A stretch of 64,000 nucleotides of DNA from Calonectria ilicicola. Lineage: Eukaryota; Ascomycota; Sordariomycetes; Hypocreales; Nectriaceae. Below, piece by piece: positions 53,814 to 64,000 of this stretch; the first letter of the stretch is position 1; every line of letters begins with the position of its first letter. Where the stretch lies: positions 4,216,001 to 4,280,000 of the forward strand of contig CP085833.1 in assembly GCA_020809705.1 (NCBI GenBank), given 5' to 3'. The notes under the pieces are model-generated. The model was given only the letters and a program-made list of their open reading frames with translations, searched no databases and was not told the DNA's origin. The translations under genes were made by a program, and so were the position numbers.

Positions 53814-54862
53814 ATTTGGGCTTCCCGGTAACTATATCATGCATTTCTCGGGTATTTAGCGAGAGGTGCAAAATATGAATGGCAGTATCCCATAGATCGC
53901 ATTATAGTGAAGAGAAAATTCGCCGGTGCATTGGATCACGTCCTACCGCATTGTGCAGTCAATATCCCAACAATCCTTTGCCCCAGCGGATAACCACACA
54001 CAACAATCCCACCTAGCAACAGGTCGTACGACTATGACGACAATCAATCATAATTCATCACCTCAAAAGTCCTTTTCTGACTAAGCTATGGTACTTGTAT
54101 TGACCCACCTACATCGTCTGTGGTGGAGTGTAGATAATCACATGAACCGCAATACATTTCAATACCCTGCCTAAATCTGTATGAAACAAATAAAAAAATA
54201 TTTTGACTACATAATTGAACTATTGATGTTTATTTTTGAGGCAACACATCTATCTGTAATACATAATCTCGATCCCCCCAAAACAAATAATTCACTAGGC
54301 ACTTGACTGTGGCTACGCGCTGCTACCTGAGAGTGCACAGCATATACACCTCCTGCACAGAACATACAGACTTCGAAAAAGCTATAATATAGAGTATTTA
54401 TCTAGATGTCAGTATTTATACGTCAGAATATCGAGCAAGGACAGTCATGCAACGACCTTGCACCTGGGTAATATTTTAAGCTTCAAGCGATGGCCGAGGA
54501 TTCAGTCTCCAGCGCATGACCAAGTGTCTACTGCAATACTCAAGTCCCGATCCATTACAAAATGCGGCTACGCCTACTTCGAAGCTAAATTTCGGGCTTC
54601 GCTAAGCTTGGCTGTTGTAATGTCGGTCAAACCGATGCACTGCCCTATGCTATTGGACTGTCAGTCTGGAAAGGCATTTATAAGTGTCCAAAAGCAACTC
54701 TTTCTCGTGTTAGACTGGATTTCTTTTCCATATTCCATATTCAACACTTGTTCTCATTCTTGGCCTCAATACTCAAGATACCTTTAGTTCTACGCCATAC
54801 ACTTGCATAATTCTTTTTTCACGCACAACTCGGCATTTCATATATTTGCCCCCCTTCCAACT
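53814..54862. other. intergenic, no supported gene
   Basis: AT-rich 3' flank of the paraoxonase-like gene and promoter of the small secreted protein. Nothing further seen. Confidence 0.5.
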
Positions 54863-55459
54863 ATGCACGCGCCTTTATTCATCGCGGCCGCTACTGCCGC
54901 ATTTTCACTATTCGGTGGCATCTAGGCCCAACCTATCTCACCACAGAGCGCAAGTATCATCGCTCGGTCACGCAAGAAGCCTCAGGTTCTGGCTCTCTTT
55001 ACCCTTGTGGGTTCCAACTCTGATAACCTGAGTGCCAACAACCAAAGCGTGGAGTACACGCCCATGGGCCCAGGAAACCGCATGATATTGGCCCCGAAGG
55101 CTGACCTTCGGAGCGCCTTTACTGTTCCATCTTTTTCCCTTGAGGATTCTACAAGCCGGCTTATGGTGGGCGACTACTATGTCATTTATCTCCCATCCGA
55201 TCCAGAGGCGCCCCTTACGACTGGCGACTCCGATTACATTAGCTCACTGGCGTCGGTGTTGCACAAAAAGGTGAAATATATTTCATGCACTTCCCCCGTC
55301 CGCGAGGGCGTTCCGCTGGAGTGTTTAGTTGAAGGCACCGCAAAGTCTAGTTTCGTTGTTCAGGGGGGATCAAAGGACATGTCAATAATGCTCACCAATC
55401 CCAAAAGCAAGACTAGCGGCTGGTACAACATCGACTTGATCCCCCACGCAATGTCGTGA
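54863..55459 (+). CDS. small secreted protein, frame holds one TAG in the signal peptide
   Basis: A continuous frame from ATG 54863 to TGA near 55459 is interrupted only by TAG 54923-54925 (codon 21). The first 20 codons encode a textbook signal peptide (MHAPLFIAAATAAFSLFGGI). After the TAG comes AQPISPQSASII and a mature protein of about 175 residues with two cysteines (YISCTSPVREGVPLECLVEG). No family recognised. Without the first 21 codons the protein would have no signal peptide, and no intron can remove the stop. It is either a very recent nonsense mutation, CAG to TAG, or a stop that is recoded. The TAG lies in the six-base loop of a short predicted hairpin (54914-54933). Confidence 0.5.
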
Positions 55460-56737
55460 TTGTCTCGTAGTATCTGGACACGGATATCCGCTCCAGAAAC
55501 AAGAGCACGAATAAAGATACCATTGTAATGGGCCGTAATGGATTTCAAACTCTCCACGTTCGGCTGTTTCTTTGTCAGAGTAGGCGTTTTGAACTTGAAG
55601 ATAGACCGGGTTTGCAGTAGATAGAAACCAAAGTATATTTTTGAGATATATTTCGTATTGGAATAGTGATTTGTAGACTTTTTATTCGCCGTTCTCTTTT
55701 TGTGATACATGGATGGTCTGCATTTCTCGAGGCCAGACAGCTGTGGCGGTGGCGGCGGTGCTCTGACACTAGCCACATTAAGCTGACCGCGTTCAGATCA
55801 TGTTCTTGGACCCTACATACAGACAATTGACGGGTTCAAGACTATTATGATGTGCGAGAATGGGTTGAAAAATTGGCCCATTAGCCCAGAAGACAAAATT
55901 TATGTCATATCACTGTGCGATCGCTGATATAATGGGTTGCTGGTTCTGAGGTTTACGCAAAGGTTGTGTAGGCCCACTCCGATGTTCGCTAAAATCTAAG
56001 ATATTCCTGTAATCGGTTCTTAAAAATCTACTTCTAAAGATTTGGCAATTCAGAGGAGCTATTTCCTTGACACATTTTGCCGGCAGTAAGAGAGATCAGC
56101 TTGAAATATCCGTCAAGTTCGTAACTGGCGGAGGGCTGGACGATCACACGTGATTCGTCGCTAGCCGATGTTCTAGACCCAGCTCATTATCTGAGTTGCA
56201 GAGCGCCACATTTTGCAGCGAGCTGAAACTTAACCTGAATAGGGGCCTCACATGACATTGTGGAAATTTCTTGATTGCAGATCTATGCACTGCTATTGGC
56301 TGGTTACGGCCAATTCGATGGCCTGGCTTTGGGCTGAAATCTGGAGACAGAATGCGTCTGGTGCGCGTTGAGGCGATTCGCTCCAAGAAACGCGACACTT
56401 TGCACATCTGCGGGTAGAGGCTTGGCGACTCTTGGCGGAAGCTTGGCATCTTGAAACAGAGAAAAGTGTGGTTTTGCCAATGCTAGAATGACAACGGAGA
56501 CCTTGGCTTTGCCAGTCCCGCCAGCTATGTCAAAATAGAACCCATCCGTATCCGTAGGATAAATGATTCCATTCAGCTTTGCCCCATTTTGAGTTAGCGC
56601 GCCAACACGGCACACTCCAAGGCGGTCCGCTATGAGGGGCTGGCTGATCAGCCTCGCATGAGCTTTCACTTCTCGCCAATATATTCCTCTACCGCACCTT
56701 TGGTGGAAGCCGGGAGGCTTGACGACGGCGGCCCGAA
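55460..56737. other. intergenic, no supported gene
   Basis: About 1.3 kb upstream of the hydrolase fusion. A CACGTG-like site lies near 56147; no coding sequence accepted. Confidence 0.5.
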
Positions 56738-59700
56738 ATGCGCAAACTCAAGGCCGCGCTCAAGGCCGCGGGTGGTCAGCGTGACAAGAGATCCAGTTCC
56801 ATCCCGGGAACACCAACGGAAACACCAACGCTATCGCGTGCCGCAAGCAGCCAGCCCGGACTAATCCCCCAAAACGAGGCGGCCCTTGATTCCAGCTATG
56901 TACCGCAGCCTAGCACTGCTTTCCCAGACGGTGTGCGAGTCTGGCAAAAATGTCCTGGCGCAACAGTTGACATTTGTTTTGTGCATGGCTTGTCCGGCAA
57001 TCGGGAGTCGACATGGACGGCGTCGGGCCAGAGTGCACCGTGGCCCCAGCTCATGATGCCCCGGTTGCTTCCAACAGCTCGAATAATCACATACGGGTAT
57101 GATGCGTACGTCATAAAGAAGTCAGTAGCATCGTCAAATAGGCTTCAGCACCACGCCCTGAACCTGCTCAAGGACGTAGTAGACGACAGAACATTTGATG
57201 ACGCAGCAGGGCGCCCGATTATTTTTGTTGCCCACAGTCTTGGCGGACTTGTCCTGAAGGAAGCTCTTGTAATGTCGCGAAATCATCCCGAGCAACATCT
57301 TCAAGATCTCTTTGACCACACAAAGGGAATCATCTTCATGGGTACGCCACATAAGGGAGCTTGGCTTGCCGACTGGGCACGACTTCCCGCTTCTGTTCTT
57401 GGCATTGTGAAATCCACCAATACCTCGCTACTAAAGGTACTTCAGACGGATAATGAGATGCTCGAGGCGGTTCAAAACAGGTTTTTGGAGCTAGTCCGAT
57501 CTATCGAGGCCAGCAAACGGCCCCTCAAGATAACATGCTTTGTGGAAGAACTCCCACTTCCCGGCGTTGGTCTTCGCGTCGTCGACATGAACTCGGGCGC
57601 CCTTCCTGGTTGGCCAGCACCGACCATTCATGCAGACCACCGAGCCATGGTCAAGTTTTCATCATCAGAAGACGATAATGGATTCAAGAGGGTAATGGCT
57701 GAACTAATGAGATGGGAGAAAGAAACGAGGCTGCCGGCTGCTGTCCCGCAAAACCCTACATCCCCCTCCGTGGCTTCTCCGAATCCTCCGACAAGCCCTT
57801 TACACTACCAACAAACACCACCACCAGCCATGACCAATGGATTTCCAGCGCCTCATACTAACACATCACCAGTTGAAGCAACTTCAGGACAAACATATTC
57901 CGTATCGCCAATGGCTCATGCGTATACCCACCAGACTCACGAACTACCTGCTGCTGCTGCTACGCCGGTTTCACAGACCTCCATCAGCACTGCGCCACCC
58001 CAATTAGGTGGTTCGTTGGTAGGATGGGAATTCTATGATGCACATCCTGCCGCATCACAAGATAAACCTCAAAGCGTCACATCATTACCGAGCACACCTT
58101 TTTCTGCACCCCAATCAAGCTCCGCGCCTCCACAGGCAGAACCTATATCTGCTCCTCCCAGGCCCGAAGATACATCTGAGTCCATGCAACCCAGCCAGAC
58201 CAGCAGTGGAGATTTCATTTCGATCAGCAACCACGATAATTCCGGCCCGGTAACCAATTATGCTGGCCCAGTAACCAATTACAACGGCGCCGTGACGAAT
58301 TACTCTGGTCCGGTCACAAACTATTCCGGTCCAGTCACTAATAACTCCGGCCCTGTTACAAATCACGCGGGTCCTGTAACCAACAATACTGGCCCAGTTA
58401 ACAATAATTCCTACACAATTAGTGGCCAAGGCAGTGTTAATTATTTCTACGGCGAAGGCGACCAGAGTTTGAGTAAAAAGTTGGCTGACCTGCAGCTATC
58501 TATTGCTGCATTTACAGAAGCATCAATAGGCCCAGATGAAACGCCATCTGCTGAAGAACTGGCCATGATGCGATATCTTAGTTCGGTCTCTTGCAAATTC
58601 TGCGAAAACTGCAAATCGGGTATGTGTTGATAAGCTTTGCTCCATGGACTTAGACTTCCACCCAAAAAGATATTAGTTCGAGGTCTCTGACTACTTGTTA
58701 GGCATTCTATTCTACTCGAGTTCGTTTTATTGTCTGTCTTGCAAGCTCTGGTTGTGTCAAAGCTGCCAACATACACATACACGAACCCACCGACGTATCC
58801 GTTGTTCCATGCATCAATGGATGGACTCGTCAAGAAGTTTGAACAAGGATGCTGACTGCAACAGCTGCAGCAGTGTGTCTAAAGCAAAGATGAAATGTAC
58901 AGTCAAGGATTGTAACTTTAATCTGTGCATATCATGCGCTATCCACGTTCCTGGAAAGGGAGAGCAATATGCGACAATGCATATGAAGCTGAACTCGACA
59001 CATACGTCGTTTGACCTAATTTTCCCTGCAAACTGGTTCACCAAGAAAGCATGGAAAGAAACACCATGCAGTTGTCTAAATATATCCAGTCCTGGCATTT
59101 GGCATCACTGTGAACGATGTCATTTAGGTGAGCTCTTGTCTTTGACCAGATTAATCATCCTGACACTGACGATTGGTCTAGCACAAGGAACAGCCGCGTT
59201 GGAAGAAGTGAACATGGTGTACTTCTGCTCTACCTGTTGGAAGGAATTTGGCCTCGTCCAGTTTATTTGCAAAACATGCTTTCTTGAAAACGATGTGGAC
59301 CACGCTCAGCATCGAGAAAAGCACTACTTTGTTCGCATGAAGCTTGTCTACGACCCATCAATTCCTGATGATGTAGCAACACGATACTGGGATCCTGTTT
59401 GTAACCGATGTAAGTATCAACCTGTGATCCAAATGCATCAAGCCCTGTGCTTCCGCCCCTATAACTGAATTCTAATCCTCACTTGATGTAGGGCTTGAAG
59501 CGAACGAGCATTATACCCACGAGCATGCAGGAATGATTGCTGGGGTAATGGATCCCCAGCGCATCGACTATATGGTTGTCATCAGCCCAAAGACGCGAGA
59601 CATGATGCGACTATACCACTACAGAACCTGCGATAAGCTCCTGATGCCCAAGAATTCAGTACAGTACACTCCAATGGTGAAGGACCCCGACTACAAGAGA

Positions 59701-60230
59701 CTACATTGCATCCAATGCCAATTTCGTAAGTCAAAATTAAACCTTGCACATCTCTTCAAGCTCTTGGATACTGACAGCGTGCTGCAAAGAACTGGCTTCT
59801 GGCAAGTCTGCCACAGTTTGTGTCAAACGAGGCTGCCAGGATTGTATTTATTGTGCTTCTTGTACAGACGCACGCCGAGTTAGTCATCGGCATGTCGGTT
59901 GGACTTATACAGTGATGATTCAGTCATATAAACAGAATGTTGTCGACAGACCCGTTTGTGCCCATTGCAAGAAGAGTAAGTTCCTATATCACTTCCATTA
60001 CCCATTCATCATTTTAGCTGACGTATATGTGATACGCAGAGTATAGCCAAAGTTCCTTCCATGGCTTGAATTGCTTCAGCTGTAGGTTATTTTTCGTTTG
60101 CTGGGATTGTATAAAGGGTAAATCGGACAATACGAATGAGCTAATTCCCAACTTACCTCACTCCAAGATGGTAACCCATGATCCTTGTCCGACTCAAAAC
60201 TGGGCATTTTTCTTGTCTTGGGGACCCTAA
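56738..60230 (+). CDS. SesB-like alpha/beta hydrolase with heptad repeats and multiple zinc-finger-like modules
   Basis: Exons 56738-58619, 58702-59127, 59182-59409, 59492-59725, 59778-59975 and 60040-60230 splice in phase to 1052 residues. If the first exon is read alone, it ends falsely in CKSGMC at 58630. Residues about 65-330 are a SesB/DUF676-type esterase: ICFVHGLSGNRESTW, nucleophile Ser167 in FVAHSLGGLV, GIIFMGTPHKG, and likely catalytic His301 in HADHRAMV. A Pro/Ser-rich linker follows. Residues 502-557 are eight heptads of consensus SGPVTNY, then SYTISGQGSVNYF. The last 440 residues carry about six blocks of paired Cys/His (CKFCENC, CLSCKLWLCQSC, CTVKDCNFNLCISC, CSTCWKEF..CKTC, CIQCQFPCC..CQDCIYCASC, CAHCKK..CFSCRLFFVCWDC). 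SesB domains sit in fungal NLR-linked cell-death modules. Confidence 0.85.
58241..58408 (+). repeat. 21-bp minisatellite encoding eight heptads
   Basis: Eight in-frame 21-bp units, each translating as (S/A/N/T)G(P/A)V(T/N)N(Y/N/H). The register is kept perfectly, but third positions differ between most units, so it is not a fresh expansion. Confidence 0.9.
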
Positions 60231-60674
60231 TCCTTCACTTGTACTTTCAGATCAAGAATTCACTTAAGACATGATGTACAGTGTATTGACTCTGTTAATG
60301 CGGAATTGACCCTGGTCTTGCATCATAAACTAGGCCTGATTGTAAATGCATTAAAACTATACTAAATGATGGGAGAATGATACATGTAAATAGGAATGAG
60401 GATAGTGTAGAAAAGGGCACACACTCAGTGGATCTTCACTTCACGATGTGATATACTAAAGTCCAGGAAAGAACTGTCAATAGAAATAGATGATGAAACT
60501 AACAATAGCTAAAAGTTCATCGCAACCACAGTTAAAATAGCACTGACTGAATACTAGTTTGGCTCTACTCTCCCTCCTGTTTTCGGTCCACGCACATGAG
60601 TTGGTTGATGGTGAATCCAAATCCCCAAGCACGTGGGCCAAAATCGACACTTGGACAGTTTTTCCTGTGTCAGA
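60231..60674. other. convergent 3' spacer
   Basis: Space between the convergent hydrolase fusion and ankyrin genes; contains their 3' UTRs. No other feature seen. Confidence 0.55.
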
Positions 60675-63600
60675 TCAGTTCGTAACAGTTGATCTTTTAA
60701 ACCCTAGGGCTTCCTCCTTCTCTCGTAACAGATCTGCAATATCGAAACGTCCCTGCTTTTCGGCGAATCCAATTGCTCTCGAAAACCCGTCTACAACATG
60801 AGGCAAGGCCCCCTTTTCCAAAAGGAGCTGCACCATGTCAATCCTACCATAGTCTGCAGCCCCTTCAATGGCTGTTCGGCCTTTGACAGCAGACCCTGCT
60901 GCGTTGACGTCGGCACCCAGTGCGATGAGATTCGTGGCAAGCTCGAGGTCTCCACGGATTGCAACTCCCTGCAAAACTGTGACGCCGCCTTCTTCTGCTG
61001 GGGGTGCGTTTATGTTGGCTCCGTGTTGCAATAAATACATAACAATAGTGGAGTCTATTGGTATGATGTCAGTAGTTGCCTGCAAAGCCGTGCGGCCAAA
61101 GCATTTTCCAGGAGGGGCATTAATATCAGCGCCACGCTGAAGAAGAAATTCAAGAATGTCCGTATTAGCCTTCAATGGCTGAGGTCCCCTTGAAGCTCTG
61201 TAGGGATCAACGACTACATTATCACCGATCGCGGCCTGAAGAGCTGTCCGTGCCCATTTTACATCCGCAGCAGGAGCGTTAATATCGGCACCATGACGCA
61301 TCAAAAGCTCAATAACGTCTTTTTTCTGATGGTATGCCGCGAGCTGGATTGGGGTCATGCCATGCAAGATTCGAGCCTGTCTTCTCATTGACAATCTATT
61401 TTGGTTTTCTCGATAATCTCGGTCTTCAGTAGTTGCGCCAGCTTTGAGGACCAACTCCAGACAATCGATTTTTGATGCACGGATCAAGGCATGCAAAAGG
61501 GCACCACTAGTACCCATGAACCCATTGATGGGGGCCCCGAGATTAAGGAGCTTCATGAAACTTTCTTCTTCATGTATGAGTTCGTCGAGATCGCTAGGCT
61601 TGGGAGCACGGAATGCTTTATCCAGCGCCATTGCACCAGCTGAAGCTTCTAGTAAACCGATACCATTCTCTTTGGCTGCGGGCAACGCTACATCTGCTCC
61701 CGCTGCAATCAAACAGTCCACGACCTGGACATGTCCATGGAACGCTGCAGCTTGCAGGGCCGTAAAATTGAGCCTTTCCCGATCGAGTGGTCGTTCGTGA
61801 TCGATTCGAGGGTTTTCTTTCGCCAGACTGTTGACATTCGCGCCGCGTTTAATCAGAAATTCCACAGTTGCCAGATGCCCCTCTTTGGCGGCAGATTGCA
61901 GTGCAGTTTTGTTGGCAGGATTTGCGTACGAATTAACGTCAATTCCTGCATCAAGTAGAAGGCCACATTCTAGAATATTTCCGTTGTGCGCGGCGCATTC
62001 CAAGGCGCATGGACCAAATAGATGTTTATGATGCCCAGCTTGTGCCATGGACAATAGAATTGGCATGTGGTAGATACGGTGATGCACTCTACTACAAATT
62101 CTTGACAAGACCTCGTCACTGGACTGTATCCCAGCTTTCTCTAGGAAATAAACGATGCCTTGAAGAGAATTCGTGTCCTCAGTCGAAAATGCAATGACCA
62201 AAGGGTGACTTGATTCAAAAGGCTCGCCCTGCTTGAAAACATCCTTGCCAGTGGTCCCGGGATGGTCGCCAAACTTCTGGGCATATGGGAGACGACGATA
62301 CTGCAATGCGTTTGGATCTACTCCATGATCCAATAAAGTCATTACTGCCCTCAGATTATCAGTCTCGACTGCATGCCATAGTGCACCCTCAAGGAGGTCA
62401 TCTCGAACAATTTCATGCTTGAGGAGAAAATTAGATAGACTGCGACTGCCGCGTTCTGCCTTTTCGCCCATGAGAATCATCATGGTCATTGTATTCAAAT
62501 TTGGCTTATTTTCAAGTGACTCAATGAGAAGATTGTAAATTTCCGAGCATGATGATTTCGCATATGGAAGGATATATTTTCGGTCGACTTTCATATCGTA
62601 CGCAATTTCGGCACCGTTCTCGAGGATTATTTTCACCATTTCAATTCTGTCCTTTTTCACAGCTTCTGCCAAAGGGCTTGAATCTCCTTCGATCGGAAAT
62701 AGCAAACGGGCTTCAATGTGTGCGCTGCACTCGATGAGATACCGGAGCATATCCAAAGAGCCACCACGGACAGCAGCGATCAACGGCGTTCTACCCAATT
62801 CAAAGTGAATGGTCAGGCCCAAATTCTGCTCGTGGAACGAGAGGTTGGTATTGGCGCCACGAGAAACCAAGAGTCTAGCCGCTTCCAAGTCTTCATACTG
62901 TGCAAAGTAACTTAGTAGCATGGCACCCAACACCCCCGAGAGAGCGCGTGAGTCTGCTAACTCGATTAATTTGATAATATCAAATCGATATTTCCCAAAC
63001 TTCCCGTCTTCAGTGCAAATCAATCCTTGCTCGCAGATGCACATGGCCATATCCACGATTGTAAATAGGGTTTCTGTAATAAAGTGCTCCATGCGAGAGG
63101 CATTCCTTTGTAGGAATTTGAAGAGTCTGGGAGCAAGTCCAGTCTGGAACACCCATGAAATGACTTTGGTTATTTTGACGTGTATCAAGAGCCCATTGGA
63201 GATTAGATGTGCAACGGGTAAGAATATCTGATCAACAAAGGGCAGAAGAGTGCTGCTGTACTGAGATCGCGGTGCTTCTCTGCCAGGAGAAAGAATCCGA
63301 TCGAGAAGCTCTGTGACAATTGGATGGGGAGGTTCTGACTGCACACATCTCAGTCGTGATGCAACCCAGCTTGCTTGTCCCTCTGGTGCAGCTATGGACA
63401 CTTGGCCTAGTAGAGCCTTGATGGCATCGCTATCGGGACCAGGAACAATTTTTGGTTTCAAACTTGCGGCAGGAATTTCTAAGCAGTTTCATTAATAAAC
63501 TCTGATTTGGAGGCGGGTTCGCATTGTCACATACCAGGAAGCTGCCAGCTTGGAAAGCTAGACTCTCCCAGCTCTTTGGTTGCACTTGTCGAGGTTATTG

Positions 63601-64000
63601 GAGAATCCCTGAGCATGGCACTAGCTCTAGGAGAATACAGGACAATCGTTTGCGATTTCTGCGTGATTTCACTGCCTGCAGGATCAGTGGTGGAATTTGC
63701 TTTAAAGTCGTTTGTGGTGATCAGTTCTGGAGTCGACAAGCGCGACGAAATGTCTTGGGGCCTGGCAAGATCAAACTCCTCGCTACCCACGTCAACAAAG
63801 TCACTCATGCCCATCTCGCTTGGGTTTGGAGAGGGTGGATGAGCGGGATTTCCAAATGCAACAGCATCCCCTTCATCGACAGCAGGGATGATGCTCGAGA
63901 GTTTCCCTGTCTGTTGAATGACATCTTGCGGTTCTGGTACTTTAATCGGGTCCTGGCGACAACTGGCTCCTATGTTTACGGATTCCAAAATAAGCTTCTC
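60675..64000 (-). CDS. large ankyrin-repeat protein, 5' end outside the window
   Basis: Minus strand; exon 63478-60675 joins in phase across a 56-bp intron to a preceding exon that is still open at the window edge (64000-63535). At least 1089 residues are visible. The upstream part is Ser/Pro-rich and disordered (FVDVGSEEFDLARP, RLSTPELITTND). Residues about 340 onward hold more than a dozen ankyrin units (GRTPLIAAVRGGSLDMLRYLIE, KTALQSAAKEGHLATVEFLI, FTALQAAAFHGHVQVVDCLIAAGADV, RTAIEGAADYGRIDMVQLLLE). Such arrays bind proteins. In fungi they commonly form the sensor half of NACHT or effector-linked receptors. The N-terminal effector, if any, lies beyond the window. The gene is convergent with the hydrolase fusion. 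Confidence 0.88.

Noticed and set aside
55360..55776. Minus-strand open frame of about 138 codons after the small secreted protein
   Set aside because: Overlaps the end of the secreted-protein frame, has a low-complexity proline run near its start and no recognisable domain.
56304..56669. Minus-strand open frame of about 120 codons upstream of the hydrolase fusion
   Set aside because: Starts at GTG with no suitable ATG, lies in the promoter of the hydrolase gene and resembles no family.

Overview
The window is nuclear DNA from a filamentous ascomycete (Pezizomycotina, most likely a sordariomycete). This is inferred from many short spliceosomal introns (about 46-95 bp, GT..AG, often GTAAG or GTACG donors), genes packed on both strands, and families such as NB-ARC/TPR proteins, F-box proteins, CorA-like proteins, CYP53 and DAL5-type permeases. 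No ribosomal RNA gene, convincing tRNA gene or CRISPR array was found.

Left part (1-7 kb) is a small catabolic neighbourhood. It holds the 3' end of a TauD/Jlp1-type 2-oxoglutarate dioxygenase, a complete four-exon beta-carbonic anhydrase, a DAL5/allantoate-type MFS permease (six exons) and an old-yellow-enzyme-type flavin oxidoreductase. From 8 to 15 kb there are two paralogous F-box genes with the same exon layout. A large multi-pass membrane protein and the orphan 3' end of another membrane-protein gene lie between them. From 15.6 to 18 kb there are two small genes, one unknown and one DUF7053-like.

The region from 19 to 30 kb looks like a fungal self/non-self recognition area. It carries a PNP-like/NB-ARC/TPR receptor with fresh 126-bp tandem repeats, a single-pass membrane protein, a TPR-CHAT caspase-like protease and an F-box protein with a cysteine-rich tail. 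At 30.7-31.7 kb lies an intronless, GC-rich DUF1611/DgcN-type gene that looks acquired from bacteria. A CYP53 benzoate hydroxylase and two unknown proteins, one cysteine-rich/acidic and one proline-rich and disordered, follow up to 38 kb.

From 38 to 44 kb the DNA is gene-poor, with decayed coding relics and diverged repeats. These flank a secreted apple-like protein whose frame is broken by two TAG codons. From 44 to 52 kb three genes run in the same direction: an unknown small protein, a CorA-like membrane protein and a protein kinase fused to a von Willebrand A domain. A paraoxonase-like esterase follows, then a second secreted protein with a TAG inside its signal peptide.

The right end (56.7-64 kb) carries an alpha/beta-hydrolase joined to eight 7-residue repeats and a long series of cysteine pairs (1052 residues, six exons). 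It converges on a large ankyrin-repeat gene that runs off the window. The two most unusual signals are this hydrolase/heptad/zinc-finger fusion and the three in-frame TAG codons in two secreted-protein genes. The TAGs could be RIP-like CAG-to-TAG decay or premature stops recoded by A-to-I mRNA editing as known in Fusarium and Neurospora. Gene models here were spliced by eye and exon borders are inferred unless stated.
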